Origin: Ruminococcaceae bacterium UBA1417 | Lineage (GTDB): Bacteria > Bacillota > Clostridia > Oscillospirales > Acutalibacteraceae | Assembly (NCBI GenBank): GCA_002305575.1 | Contig: DBPP01000046.1 | Location: forward strand, 1-37,671 | Length of the DNA stretch: 37,671 nt | Direction: 5' to 3' | Shown here: piece after piece, positions 30,539 through 37,671 of the stretch | How the letters are laid out: each line of letters starts with the position of its first letter | Position numbering within the stretch: the stretch's first letter is position 1 | Position numbers and translations under genes: made by a program | Notes under the pieces: model-generated | What the model saw: the letters and a program-made list of their open reading frames with translations, nothing else | What the model was told of the DNA's origin: nothing | The model's database searches: none

Positions 30539-33213
30539 TCTGCGTCAGAATCCGGCTTCTGCATATTTCTTTCCAACCACTGCGCATAGGTGATCAATAC
30601 CTGACGCGGTTTGGATCCTTCATGCGGCCCGACAATACCCATTTGTTCCATTTCGTCGATCAATCGGCCGGCCCTGGCGTAACCGAGGCGCAGGCGCCGC
30701 TGCAACAGGGAGGTAGATGCCTGCCCCGCCTCCACGACGCACTTGATCGCTTCGTTCATCATCGGATCACCGCCATCCTCCTCCGCTCTGTCCGGCGCGC
30801 TGCTTTTACCGCCTTCCACGGCGTTGCGCTCGATCTCCTGTGCCACCTGATCGTCGTACACGACCGCCTTCGAGTTGCGCACAAAATCAACGACCGATTC
30901 GATCTCGCTGTCGCTGACAAAGCAACCCTGGATGCGCAGGGGTTTCTGCGCACCGACCGGTGAAAACAGCATATCGCCCTGTCCAAGCAGCTTTTCTGCT
31001 CCACTACCGTCCAGAATCGTACGCGAGTCAATTGCCGAGGAAACAGCAAACGCAATACGGCTGGGGATATTGGCCTTGATCAGGCCGGTGACAACATCCA
31101 CAGACGGGCGCTGCGTCGCTACAACCAGGTGCATGCCGGCGGCGCGCGCCATCTGCGCCAGACGGCAAATCGCATCCTCCACCTCGTTTGGCGCCGCCAT
31201 CATCAGGTCGGAAAGTTCGTCGATGATGATGACGATCTGCGGCATCTTGTGCATCGGCTGGCCGTTTTCATCCTGATAATGGTTCGCCTTTGCGAGCGCG
31301 TTGTAGCCCTTAAGGTCGCGCACGTTGTTCTCCGCAAAAATCTTGTAGCGCTTGAGCATCTCGGTCACAGCCCAGTTCAACGCGCCGGCCGCCTTGCGCG
31401 GGTCGGTGACAACCGGAACAAGCAGATGCGGGATACCGTTGTAAACGCCAAGCTCGACCACCTTCGGGTCGATCATGAGAAACCGGACGTCATCCGGGCC
31501 AGATTTGTAAAGTAGGCTGATGATCAGCGCGTTGATGCAGACGGATTTGCCGGAACCGGTCGTTCCGGCAATCAGAACATGCGGCATCTTAGCAAGATCC
31601 GCCACGGTGACCTGTCCGGCAATGTCGCGGCCGAGCGCCACGGTCAGATGGCTCTTGGATGTCACAAAGCTGTTGGATTCAACCAGCTCGCGCATCCGCA
31701 CGATGCTTTTTGTCTTATTCGGCACTTCAATACCGACTGCTGCCTTACCGGGAATCGGCGCTTCAATCCGCACGCCGGTCGCAGCGAGATTCATGGCGAG
31801 ATCATCCGCGAGGTTTGTAATTTTGCTGATTTTTACGCCGGCTGCCGGCTGCAGTTCATACCGTGTGACGGCCGGGCCACGGCAAATGTCGAGAATCTTA
31901 GTTTGAACGCCGAAGCTTTTCAGCGTTTCGACCAGCATCTTGCCGTTGGTCTGCAGTTCTTCCGTCTCCGCGTTTGTATCCACCTTTTTACTCGTAGCCA
32001 GCATGGTGACCGGCGGGAAACAATAGCTGTTCTCTTCCGCCGGTGCTGCGTCCTTGACCGGTTGAGTTTCCAGTTTATCCGCCTCAATTTTTTTGCGCAT
32101 GGATTCGGCAACCGCGCGTTCGGCCTCCGCCGTCGTTTCAGGGTTTTGCGCGGCGTGGTCCGCCACCGTCAGCGCCGCGGGCGCCGATGCGGTCTTTGTC
32201 GTCTGCGCCGTTACAGGTTCAGAAGGCACAGCTTGCGCCGTTTGGGCCGGCTCCAGATCCGGCACGCCGAAATCCGGCGCCTGCCGGTTTGCATCCAGCA
32301 GCTTTTCCACCGGAAAAGCCGGTGCCTCTTCGTCCTGTAAAACCACCGGCTCCTGATCTGGTTCCGATGGTTTGATGCCAAATACCTTTTCCAAATGCTC
32401 CAGCGGCGGATTTTTCTTTTTCTTCTTCTTTTCAGGCTTGTCCGCCGAATCCGCTGGAGCGGAACGCACAGGATGCTGGGGCAAGGCGTCCCCGAGCGGG
32501 ACATCGATCTCCAAATGCTCCTTCGCAAGACGTCTCTGCTCCCTGTGCCGCACCGCCGCGTCGCGCACGTGAACTGCCGGCTTTGAAACCGCTCGGAACA
32601 CCGTTGCGAGCGAGGTCCCTGTCAGCAGCATCACAAGACCGACGAGTACGACAACGATGACAATCCGTGCAACTTTAATACCACCCATCGCCACAAACGG
32701 TTGGCCAAATATGCCGCCCACCAATCCGGCACCGCCAAATTCCACGCCGCGCGTATACAAATAGCCAATGGTTTCAAAGAAATTCATGTTTTCCGGCAGT
32801 GCAGCGCTGCTGTAAAGATGTACGGCCGCGCACCAGGAGAACAGGATCAGACACACCAGTACCATGCGCATGCCGCGGCGCAGTCCCGTTTTCTCAAACG
32901 TCTTCGTCACAGCCACATAAAGCATCAGCACCGCAAGCAGCAGCGCCCAATCGCCGAAAAAGCCGCGCAGCACGTTGTGTACAAAAAGCCAGACACTTTC
33001 GCCCGGAATGAACACAAGAAAGGCGACAAGAATAGCCCCCAGAAACCAGAACCACGCGTTGCGCTGATTGCGCTGGCGCAATAGCTCCACTTCCGCTGCC
33101 TGCTGTGCCGCTTTGGATGTATTCGATTTTGCACGCGCAGCCTTGCCGGAGTTGTCCCGCTTGGGCGCCGGCCGACTGCCGCTTTTCCGTGTGTTTTGCT
33201 TTTTTGCCGCCAA
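30535..33213 (-). CDS. ftsK: DNA translocase FtsK/SpoIIIE
   Basis: An 892-residue motor that pumps chromosome DNA through the septum at division or into the forespore. It has a basic N-terminus, about four membrane helices (residues 45-200), a Pro/Ala/Lys-rich linker (about 230-420), the RecA-like motor with Walker A GTTGSGKS at 550-557 and IVIIIDELSDLMM as Walker B, and a C-terminal gamma winged helix (VVEAGQASTSLLQRRLRLGYARAG) that reads KOPS/SRS sites. I chose TTG 33213: GGAGG lies six bases upstream, and the ORF's ATG at 33306 would overlap uppP by 59 bases. Firmicutes have more than one paralogue, so FtsK versus SpoIIIE is not settled. Neighbouring tepA favours the SpoIIIE position. Confidence 0.95.
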   Translation of the reverse strand: MAAKKQNTRKSGSRPAPKRDNSGKAARAKSNTSKAAQQAAEVELLRQRNQRNAWFWFLGAILVAFLVFIPGESVWLFVHNVLRGFFGDWALLLAVLMLYVAVTKTFEKTGLRRGMRMVLVCLILFSWCAAVHLYSSAALPENMNFFETIGYLYTRGVEFGGAGLVGGIFGQPFVAMGGIKVARIVIVVVLVGLVMLLTGTSLATVFRAVSKPAVHVRDAAVRHREQRRLAKEHLEIDVPLGDALPQHPVRSAPADSADKPEKKKKKKNPPLEHLEKVFGIKPSEPDQEPVVLQDEEAPAFPVEKLLDANRQAPDFGVPDLEPAQTAQAVPSEPVTAQTTKTASAPAALTVADHAAQNPETTAEAERAVAESMRKKIEADKLETQPVKDAAPAEENSYCFPPVTMLATSKKVDTNAETEELQTNGKMLVETLKSFGVQTKILDICRGPAVTRYELQPAAGVKISKITNLADDLAMNLAATGVRIEAPIPGKAAVGIEVPNKTKSIVRMRELVESNSFVTSKSHLTVALGRDIAGQVTVADLAKMPHVLIAGTTGSGKSVCINALIISLLYKSGPDDVRFLMIDPKVVELGVYNGIPHLLVPVVTDPRKAAGALNWAVTEMLKRYKIFAENNVRDLKGYNALAKANHYQDENGQPMHKMPQIVIIIDELSDLMMAAPNEVEDAICRLAQMARAAGMHLVVATQRPSVDVVTGLIKANIPSRIAFAVSSAIDSRTILDGSGAEKLLGQGDMLFSPVGAQKPLRIQGCFVSDSEIESVVDFVRNSKAVVYDDQVAQEIERNAVEGGKSSAPDRAEEDGGDPMMNEAIKCVVEAGQASTSLLQRRLRLGYARAGRLIDEMEQMGIVGPHEGSKPRQVLITYAQWLERNMQKPDSDAE

Positions 33214-33247
33214 AATATGCCTCCAAAATCCTTCGGTCAATCGTCGC

Positions 33248-34189
33248 TTAAATCGGGGTTCCGCTAAACAGGTTGTGACCGCTGATCGCTTCAACCGCCG
33301 CAACAATCAGTGTCACGATGCCCAGAACCAGCGTGTAATACGCGAAAATCTGCAATTTGTTGGTGGTGACAATCCACTTCAAAAGTTTGATGGCCAAGAA
33401 ACCGACAATGGCCGCTGTCAGTACACCGGCAATCATCACGCCGACGCCGATGTCAATAGGCTGCCCGACCACGTCCGTGACGGTCAGCACGGCTGCAGCA
33501 AGGATAGACGGGATGCCGAGCACAAAGGAATAATCCAACGCCGTCTGCTGATTGACGCCGCGCATAAGGCCGGTTGCGAGCGTGGAGCCAGAACGCGAAA
33601 GCCCCGGGAGTACCGCTGCCGCGCACTGTGTCACACCGATACAGATTGCATCCACGGTGCAAAGTTTCCGGCGTCCCTTGAGTTGGGAAACTTTGCCGTC
33701 GCGGCTTACATGACGGTGCGGCTTCGTGCGTTTCGTCGCGCGGATGCCGAGAAACAGCATGGCGCTCGTCATCAAAAACGCAAAACCTTCAATCCACAGC
33801 GTCGTATCCTTTGCCCAAAGTTCGGAAACATCCTTGAGCTTCATTCCCGTACCGGGGATGGGCAGGAACAAAAGGAACAGCGGAAGCAGGCCGATGATCA
33901 GCATCATCAAAAGCCGGCGATCGTAATCCATTTGCTTCCATTTAAATTGGCCGTGCACCAGATCGTCCAGTAGGCTGAAAAAGGCTTTGATCAGTCGCCA
34001 AACCAATTTATAGTATACCGCGAGCACGGCGAACAGTGTGCCGAGATGCAACAGGATATCAAAAAGCAGGCTATCGAGCTGCACGCCTAAAATATGCTGC
34101 GAAAGCGAAAGGTGGCCGCTGCTGGAAACCGGCAGAAATTCAGTCGCCCCCTGTACGATTCCCTGTATGATTGCTTCCCAAATCGTCAT
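33248..34189 (-). CDS. uppP: Undecaprenyl-diphosphatase UppP (BacA)
   Basis: A 313-residue polytopic membrane enzyme that converts undecaprenyl pyrophosphate to the monophosphate carrier for peptidoglycan, and gives bacitracin resistance when abundant. Key motifs are QGATEFLPVSSSGHL near the N-terminus and PGLSRSGSTLATGL, with the catalytic Glu, Ser and Arg. A Lys/Arg-rich cytosolic insert (RATKRTKPHRHVSRDGK...KGRRKL) in the middle is somewhat long. ATG 34189 has AAAGGAGA nine bases upstream; the ORF opens at 34240. It sits between a palindromic terminator and ftsK. Confidence 0.95.
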   Translation of the reverse strand: MTIWEAIIQGIVQGATEFLPVSSSGHLSLSQHILGVQLDSLLFDILLHLGTLFAVLAVYYKLVWRLIKAFFSLLDDLVHGQFKWKQMDYDRRLLMMLIIGLLPLFLLFLPIPGTGMKLKDVSELWAKDTTLWIEGFAFLMTSAMLFLGIRATKRTKPHRHVSRDGKVSQLKGRRKLCTVDAICIGVTQCAAAVLPGLSRSGSTLATGLMRGVNQQTALDYSFVLGIPSILAAAVLTVTDVVGQPIDIGVGVMIAGVLTAAIVGFLAIKLLKWIVTTNKLQIFAYYTLVLGIVTLIVAAVEAISGHNLFSGTPI

Positions 34190-34220
34190 TATGTAGAATC
34201 TCCTTTGCTCTGTACTCACC

Positions 34221-34248
34221 GGTATACGCACCGGTTTCAATATGTAAA
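34221..34248 (-). promoter_or_regulatory. Candidate promoter for uppP-ftsK
   Basis: On the minus strand TTTACA (34243-34248) and TATACC (34221-34226) are 16 bases apart. The -35 overlaps the end of the tepA terminator. An ACCGGT hairpin (34218-34235) covers the -10. Confidence 0.35.
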
Positions 34249-34268
34249 ACGGCCGGCCGGCCGTTTTA
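34245..34268. terminator. Perfect palindromic terminator after tepA
   Basis: A 24-base perfect palindrome whose centre is GGCCGGCCGG, flanked by TAAAAC and GTTTTA. It folds as a roughly nine- to ten-base stem with a GGCC loop, with T-runs on both strands. It begins seven bases beyond the tepA stop. Confidence 0.75.
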
Positions 34269-34274
34269 GACAGG

Positions 34275-35036
34275 TTACTTCTTTTTGCTTCGGCTGCCGT
34301 CGCCGCGCCGTTTCTTTCTTTCCGCCGAGATCATCGCGTCCAAACAATCCATCGCTTCGTGCAGGTTGCCCAGCGTGTCGATCAATCCCTCCGCCACAGC
34401 CTCGTCGCCGTCGAGCACGGTACCTACATCCATGACGAGTTCTTGTGTGTTCATCGCAAGTTGCATGAAACGTTCGTGAGAAATATGCGAATTGGCCGTG
34501 ACGAAATTTGTAATCCGATCCTGCATCCGCTGAAAATATTCGAGCGTCTGCGGCACGCCGAGCAGCAGGCCATTCATACGCACGGGGTGGATCGTCATGG
34601 AAGCGGACGGCGCAATAAACGAATGCTTCGCAGCAACGGCCAGCGGTACACCGATCGAATGACCGCCGCCGAGCACCAGAGACACCGTCGGCTTTTTCAT
34701 CCCGGCCACCAGCTCGGCAATGGCGAGACCTGCTTCCACATCGCCGCCAACCGTATTGAGGATCATCAGCAGACCGTCGATCTCGGGATCCTCCTCGACA
34801 GCCACGATCTGTGGGATCACATGCTCGTACTTGGTTGTTTTGTTCTGGGAAGGTGCGATGTAATGCCCTTCAATCTGGCCGATGATCGTCAGGCACTGAA
34901 TTGTATGCCTGCGGTTCCTGGTGATAACCGAACCGCTCTCGCGAATTTGCTTCTGGCGCTCGGTTTCTTCCTCTACGACCTCTTCGCCTTCCGGATCAGC
35001 CACGGAATAAAGCATCTGTTTTTTTGTGTTTTTCAT
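34275..35036 (-). CDS. tepA: TepA/YmfB ClpP-like serine protease
   Basis: A 253-residue protein of the ClpP/crotonase-like SDH protease group. ILNTVGGDVEAGLAIAELV and the nucleophile motif GGGHSIGVPLAVAAKHSFIAP, followed by TIHPVRM with the active His, identify TepA. TepA was first reported as a translocation-enhancing protein and later shown to degrade small acid-soluble spore proteins. The N-terminal 45 residues are acidic and unstructured; the C-terminus is basic (ERKKRRGDGSRSKKK). Start ATG 35036 has AAGGAG ten bases upstream. In Bacillus it lies close to spoIIIE, as here with only uppP between. Confidence 0.9.
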   Translation of the reverse strand: MKNTKKQMLYSVADPEGEEVVEEETERQKQIRESGSVITRNRRHTIQCLTIIGQIEGHYIAPSQNKTTKYEHVIPQIVAVEEDPEIDGLLMILNTVGGDVEAGLAIAELVAGMKKPTVSLVLGGGHSIGVPLAVAAKHSFIAPSASMTIHPVRMNGLLLGVPQTLEYFQRMQDRITNFVTANSHISHERFMQLAMNTQELVMDVGTVLDGDEAVAEGLIDTLGNLHEAMDCLDAMISAERKKRRGDGSRSKKK

Positions 35037-35138
35037 GCACTACAGCTCCTTGGTTTTGATACGCCTAGTTTCCCAAAAAAACGCGCAAACATACGCTGCC
35101 CAGAACACTGCCGGAAAAGCACAAAGTTATACTGTATC

Positions 35139-35167
35139 ATTATAGCACCTCTTTCCATAAACCGCAA
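35139..35167 (-). promoter_or_regulatory. SigA-type promoter for tepA
   Basis: On the minus strand TTGCGG (35162-35167) and a perfect TATAAT (35139-35144) are 17 bases apart. Confidence 0.7.
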
Positions 35168-35235
35168 GAATAATCTGGCGAGTTTTGCAGGAGGCGGCAA
35201 CGCGCATGCACGTACTTCCAGTTTTTTTCTTCCAC

Positions 35236-35251
35236 GCTTCAAATTTGAAGC
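35236..35251. promoter_or_regulatory. 16-base perfect palindrome, possible operator
   Basis: GCTTCAAATTTGAAGC reads the same on both strands. It lies about 70 bases upstream of the tepA -35 and 80 bases upstream of the acn -35. No regulator is identifiable. Confidence 0.4.
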
Positions 35252-35285
35252 TCCAAAACGCCTTTGCGCACGAAGTTTTCCTCTC

Positions 35286-35333
35286 TTTTTGCAGGTTGTT
35301 TTTGAACATCTTGCAAAAAATATAGATTTTGCA
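35286..35333. promoter_or_regulatory. TGCAAAA/TTTTGCA inverted repeats upstream of acn, candidate operator
   Basis: TTTTTGCA at 35286-35293, TGCAAAAA at 35312-35319 and TTTTGCA at 35327-35333 alternate in orientation. The last two form a seven-base inverted repeat with an eight-base spacer that touches the acn -35. A citrate or catabolite regulator could bind here, but the protein is not known. Confidence 0.5.
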
Positions 35334-35362
35334 TTGACAATCCCCAATAAATAGTAGATAAT
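35334..35362 (+). promoter_or_regulatory. Strong SigA-type promoter for acn-icd
   Basis: A consensus TTGACA at 35334-35339 and GATAAT at 35357-35362 are separated by 17 bases. The leader is about 25 bases and contains the AAGGAGAG ribosome site. Confidence 0.82.
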
Positions 35363-35394
35363 AACAGAAGATTCTATCCGAAGGAGAGAGCGAA

Positions 35395-37329
35395 ATGGGA
35401 CTGACCATTGCACAAAAAATCATCAAGGCGCACATGCTGAGCGGCGAAATGACGCCCGGCACCGACGTGGGCCTGCGTATCGACCAGACCTTGACTCAGG
35501 ACGCTACCGGAACGATGGCGTATCTTGAATTTGAAGCGATGGGCGTGCCGCGCGTAAAAACCGAACGCAGTGTCGCGTACATCGACCACAACACCCTGCA
35601 GACCGGCTTTGAAAACGCCGATGACCACCGGTATATCCAGACTGTCGCGAAAAAGCATGGCATCTACTTTTCCCGTCCCGGCAACGGCATCTGCCATCAG
35701 GTGCACCTGGAACGTTTCGGCATTCCCGGCAAAACGCTGATCGGTTCCGACAGCCACACCCCTACCGGCGGCGGTATCGGCATGCTTGCGTTCGGCGCAG
35801 GCGGTTTGGACGTGGCGGTCGCCATGGGTGGCGGCGAATACCACATTACCATGCCGACCATGACGAAAATTATTCTGACCGGTGCGCTTTCGCCCTGGGT
35901 ATCTGCGAAGGATATCATCCTGGAAGTGCTGCGCCGCATGAGCGTCAAGGGTGGCGTCGGCAAAATCATCGAATATGGCGGCCCCGGTATCCGCACGCTG
36001 ACGGTTCCTGAACGCGCCACGATCACCAACATGGGCACGGAGCTCGGCGCGACAACGTCCATCTTCCCTTCGGACGACATTACTCTGGAATTCCTGAAGG
36101 CACAGGGCCGCGAGGCGGACTGGCAGGCGCTCGCTTCCGACGAGGATGCCGTATACGACGAAATCATTGAAATCGATCTCTCCACGCTGGAACCACTCGC
36201 CGCCTGCCCGCACAGCCCGGATGCAGTAAAGCCTGTTTCGGCGCTTACGGATATCAAGGTGGATCAGGTTTGCATCGGCTCCTGCACAAACTCCTCGTAT
36301 CTCGATCTGATGCGCGTCGCCTCGATCCTCAAGGGAAAGACCGTGCATCCTACAGTCAGCCTCTCCATCGCACCGGGCTCAAAGCAAGTGTACAATATGC
36401 TCGCCCAAAATGGCGCGCTCGCCGACATCATCGCCAGCGGCGCGCGTATTCTGGAGTGCGCCTGCGGTCCCTGCATCGGCATGGGCCAGTCTCCGAATTC
36501 TGCCGGTGTTTCCCTGCGCACCTTCAACCGCAATTTTGAGGGCCGCAGCGGTACGGCGGACGGGCAGGTCTACCTTGTCAGCCCGGAGACGGCGGCCGCT
36601 TCGGCGCTCACCGGCATGTTCACCGATCCGCGCACGCTGGGTGACTGGGAGAAGATTGAGATGCCGAAATCCTTCCTCATCAACGACAACATGATTATCG
36701 AGCCTGCTCCGGATTATCTCTCCGAAACCGTGGAAGTCCTGCGCGGTCCAAACATCAAGCCATTCCCGGTTTCGAAGCCTCTGCCGGAAAGCATTACGAC
36801 CAAGGCGATCCTGAAGGTCGGCGACAACATCACGACCGACCACATTATGCCGGCCGGCGCGAAAATTCTGCCTTATCGTTCCAATATCCCCTACCTTTCG
36901 AATTTCTGCTTCGCCGTTTGCGACAAGACCTTCCCGGACCGCTGCAAAGCGGAGGGATCTGGCATTATCATCGGCGGCTCCAACTACGGCCAGGGTTCCT
37001 CCCGCGAGCACGCCGCTCTCGTGCCGCTGTACCTCGGCATTAAGGCCGTCGTAGCCAAATCCTACGCACGTATTCACTGCGCGAACCTTGCAAACGCCGG
37101 CATTCTGGCCCTGCGTTTTAAGGACGAAAGCGACTACGACCGCATCGATCAGATGGATGTGCTGACGTTGCCGGATATTCGAAACGCCATTTTGAATAAA
37201 ACGCCGGTCATCCTGCGCAATGAGACGAAGGGCATTGAGATGGAAGTCATTCCCATGATGACCGACCGTGAACGTGCGATGGTGGTGGAAGGCGGTCTGC
37301 TGAACTATACCAAATCCCTCGCCAAATAA
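35395..37329 (+). CDS. acn: Aconitate hydratase
   Basis: A 644-residue [4Fe-4S] enzyme that isomerises citrate to isocitrate. Cluster Cys ligands are in CIGSCTNSS and CACGPCIGMG. DSHTPTGGGIGMLAFGAGGLDVA, the swivel-domain DNITTDHIMPAGAKILPYRSN and GGSNYGQGSSREHAA are present. The size and the MGLTIAQKIIKAHML start fit the compact clostridial/archaeal-like aconitase group (about 640 residues) and not the 900-residue AcnA type. AAGGAGAG lies upstream of the ATG. It is followed 22 bases later by icd, giving citrate to 2-oxoglutarate. Confidence 0.94.
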   Translation: MGLTIAQKIIKAHMLSGEMTPGTDVGLRIDQTLTQDATGTMAYLEFEAMGVPRVKTERSVAYIDHNTLQTGFENADDHRYIQTVAKKHGIYFSRPGNGICHQVHLERFGIPGKTLIGSDSHTPTGGGIGMLAFGAGGLDVAVAMGGGEYHITMPTMTKIILTGALSPWVSAKDIILEVLRRMSVKGGVGKIIEYGGPGIRTLTVPERATITNMGTELGATTSIFPSDDITLEFLKAQGREADWQALASDEDAVYDEIIEIDLSTLEPLAACPHSPDAVKPVSALTDIKVDQVCIGSCTNSSYLDLMRVASILKGKTVHPTVSLSIAPGSKQVYNMLAQNGALADIIASGARILECACGPCIGMGQSPNSAGVSLRTFNRNFEGRSGTADGQVYLVSPETAAASALTGMFTDPRTLGDWEKIEMPKSFLINDNMIIEPAPDYLSETVEVLRGPNIKPFPVSKPLPESITTKAILKVGDNITTDHIMPAGAKILPYRSNIPYLSNFCFAVCDKTFPDRCKAEGSGIIIGGSNYGQGSSREHAALVPLYLGIKAVVAKSYARIHCANLANAGILALRFKDESDYDRIDQMDVLTLPDIRNAILNKTPVILRNETKGIEMEVIPMMTDRERAMVVEGGLLNYTKSLAK

Positions 37330-37351
37330 GAATGATACAAGGAGAATCACG

Positions 37352-37671
37352 ATGGCAGATTTCAAGAAAATTCCCATGAACACGCCGCTTGTCGAAATGG
37401 ATGGCGACGAAATGACCCGTATCATCTGGAAGATGATTAAGGATATCCTGCTGATCCCCTATGTGGATCTCAAGACGGAGTATTACGACCTCGGCCTCGA
37501 GCACCGCGACGCGACGAATGACCAGGTGACCGTGGATTCCGCTGAAGCCACGAAGAAATATGGTGTCGCTGTAAAGTGTGCGACCATTACGCCAAACGCC
37601 GCACGTGTAAAGGAATACAACTTAAAGGAAATGTGGAAGTCTCCGAACGGCACGATCCGCGCCATTCTGGA
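37352..37671 (+). CDS. icd: NADP-dependent isocitrate dehydrogenase, 3'-truncated
   Basis: The first 106 residues are visible before the window ends. MNTPLVEMDGDEMTRIIW and the segment VKCATITPNAARVKEYNLKEMWKSPNGTIR are typical of the eukaryotic-type homodimeric NADP enzyme (about 400 residues), which decarboxylates isocitrate to 2-oxoglutarate and yields NADPH. This type lacks the layout of the Escherichia coli Icd. AAGGAG lies upstream of ATG 37352. It is co-oriented with acn and probably in the same operon. The Lys-Trp-Lys...Asn-Gly-Thr-Ile-Arg part binds isocitrate in known structures. Confidence 0.93.
   Translation, partial: MADFKKIPMNTPLVEMDGDEMTRIIWKMIKDILLIPYVDLKTEYYDLGLEHRDATNDQVTVDSAEATKKYGVAVKCATITPNAARVKEYNLKEMWKSPNGTIRAIL

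Larger units (their letters stand above)
35037..35394. other. 358-base divergent intergenic region between tepA and acn
   Basis: It holds the tepA promoter (35139-35167) with a leader of about 95 bases, a 16-base palindrome (35236-35251), three TGCAAAA-type motifs, and the acn promoter (35334-35362). I saw no convincing small gene in it. Confidence 0.8.

Overview
The window reads as a Gram-positive, anaerobic, clostridial (Oscillospirales-like) chromosome segment, probably from a metagenome. The evidence is the gene content: the ylmE-sepF-ylmH-divIVA-ileS division cluster, ymcA(ricA)-miaB next to mutS-mutL, the sporulation-linked genes yunB and tepA, SpoIIIE/FtsK, TmcAL, LspA and RluD, all with strong AGGAGG-type ribosome binding sites. 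Coding density is high. I saw no tRNA, rRNA, CRISPR array, transposase or phage gene.

Layout. (A) 1 to about 3.5 kb, plus strand: the end of a methyltetrahydrofolate methyltransferase gene, tmcAL, a polytopic membrane protein and the 5' part of tyrS. This block uses AGG/AGA for Arg and ATA for Ile much more than the rest, and the change falls inside tyrS, so the left end may come from another genome by recombination or by assembly chimerism. (B) 4.5-21.1 kb, minus strand: a near-continuous run transcribed miaB, ricA-like, mutS, mutL, miaA, HlyD-like adaptor, ylmE, sepF, ylmH, divIVA, ileS, lspA, rluD, comEA-like. It has candidate promoters before miaB and before ricA, and a bidirectional terminator shared with tyrS. 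(C) 21.2-25.4 kb, minus: ligA, a YcxB-like membrane protein and galK, with a promoter before ligA and a terminator after galK. (D) 25.4-27.7 kb, minus: galE, maf, yunB from a TATAAT promoter. (E) 27.88-28.33 kb: a lone plus-strand small membrane protein that converges on (F). (F) 28.3-35.2 kb, minus: tepA, a terminator, then uppP, ftsK/spoIIIE, a ComEC-like metallo-beta-lactamase protein, a DUF3006 protein and a sugar-transfer-type ATP-grasp protein. (G) 35.3 kb to the end, plus: acn and the start of icd from a near-consensus promoter preceded by TGCAAAA/TTTTGCA inverted repeats.

How the genes work together. Block B couples translation fidelity (MiaA, MiaB, IleS, RluD), mismatch repair (MutS, MutL) and septum placement (SepF, DivIVA). 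Block F joins chromosome translocation, undecaprenyl phosphate recycling and a spore-linked protease. Block G makes 2-oxoglutarate and NADPH from citrate.

The most notable observations are a one-base frameshift in mutS at a seven-base homopolymer just before the mismatch-recognition F-x-E codons, the coding-style switch inside tyrS, and the repeats before acn. I did not find a clearly new multi-gene system. The HlyD-like adaptor in the division cluster and the MBL/DUF3006/ATP-grasp trio are the least explained gene groupings.
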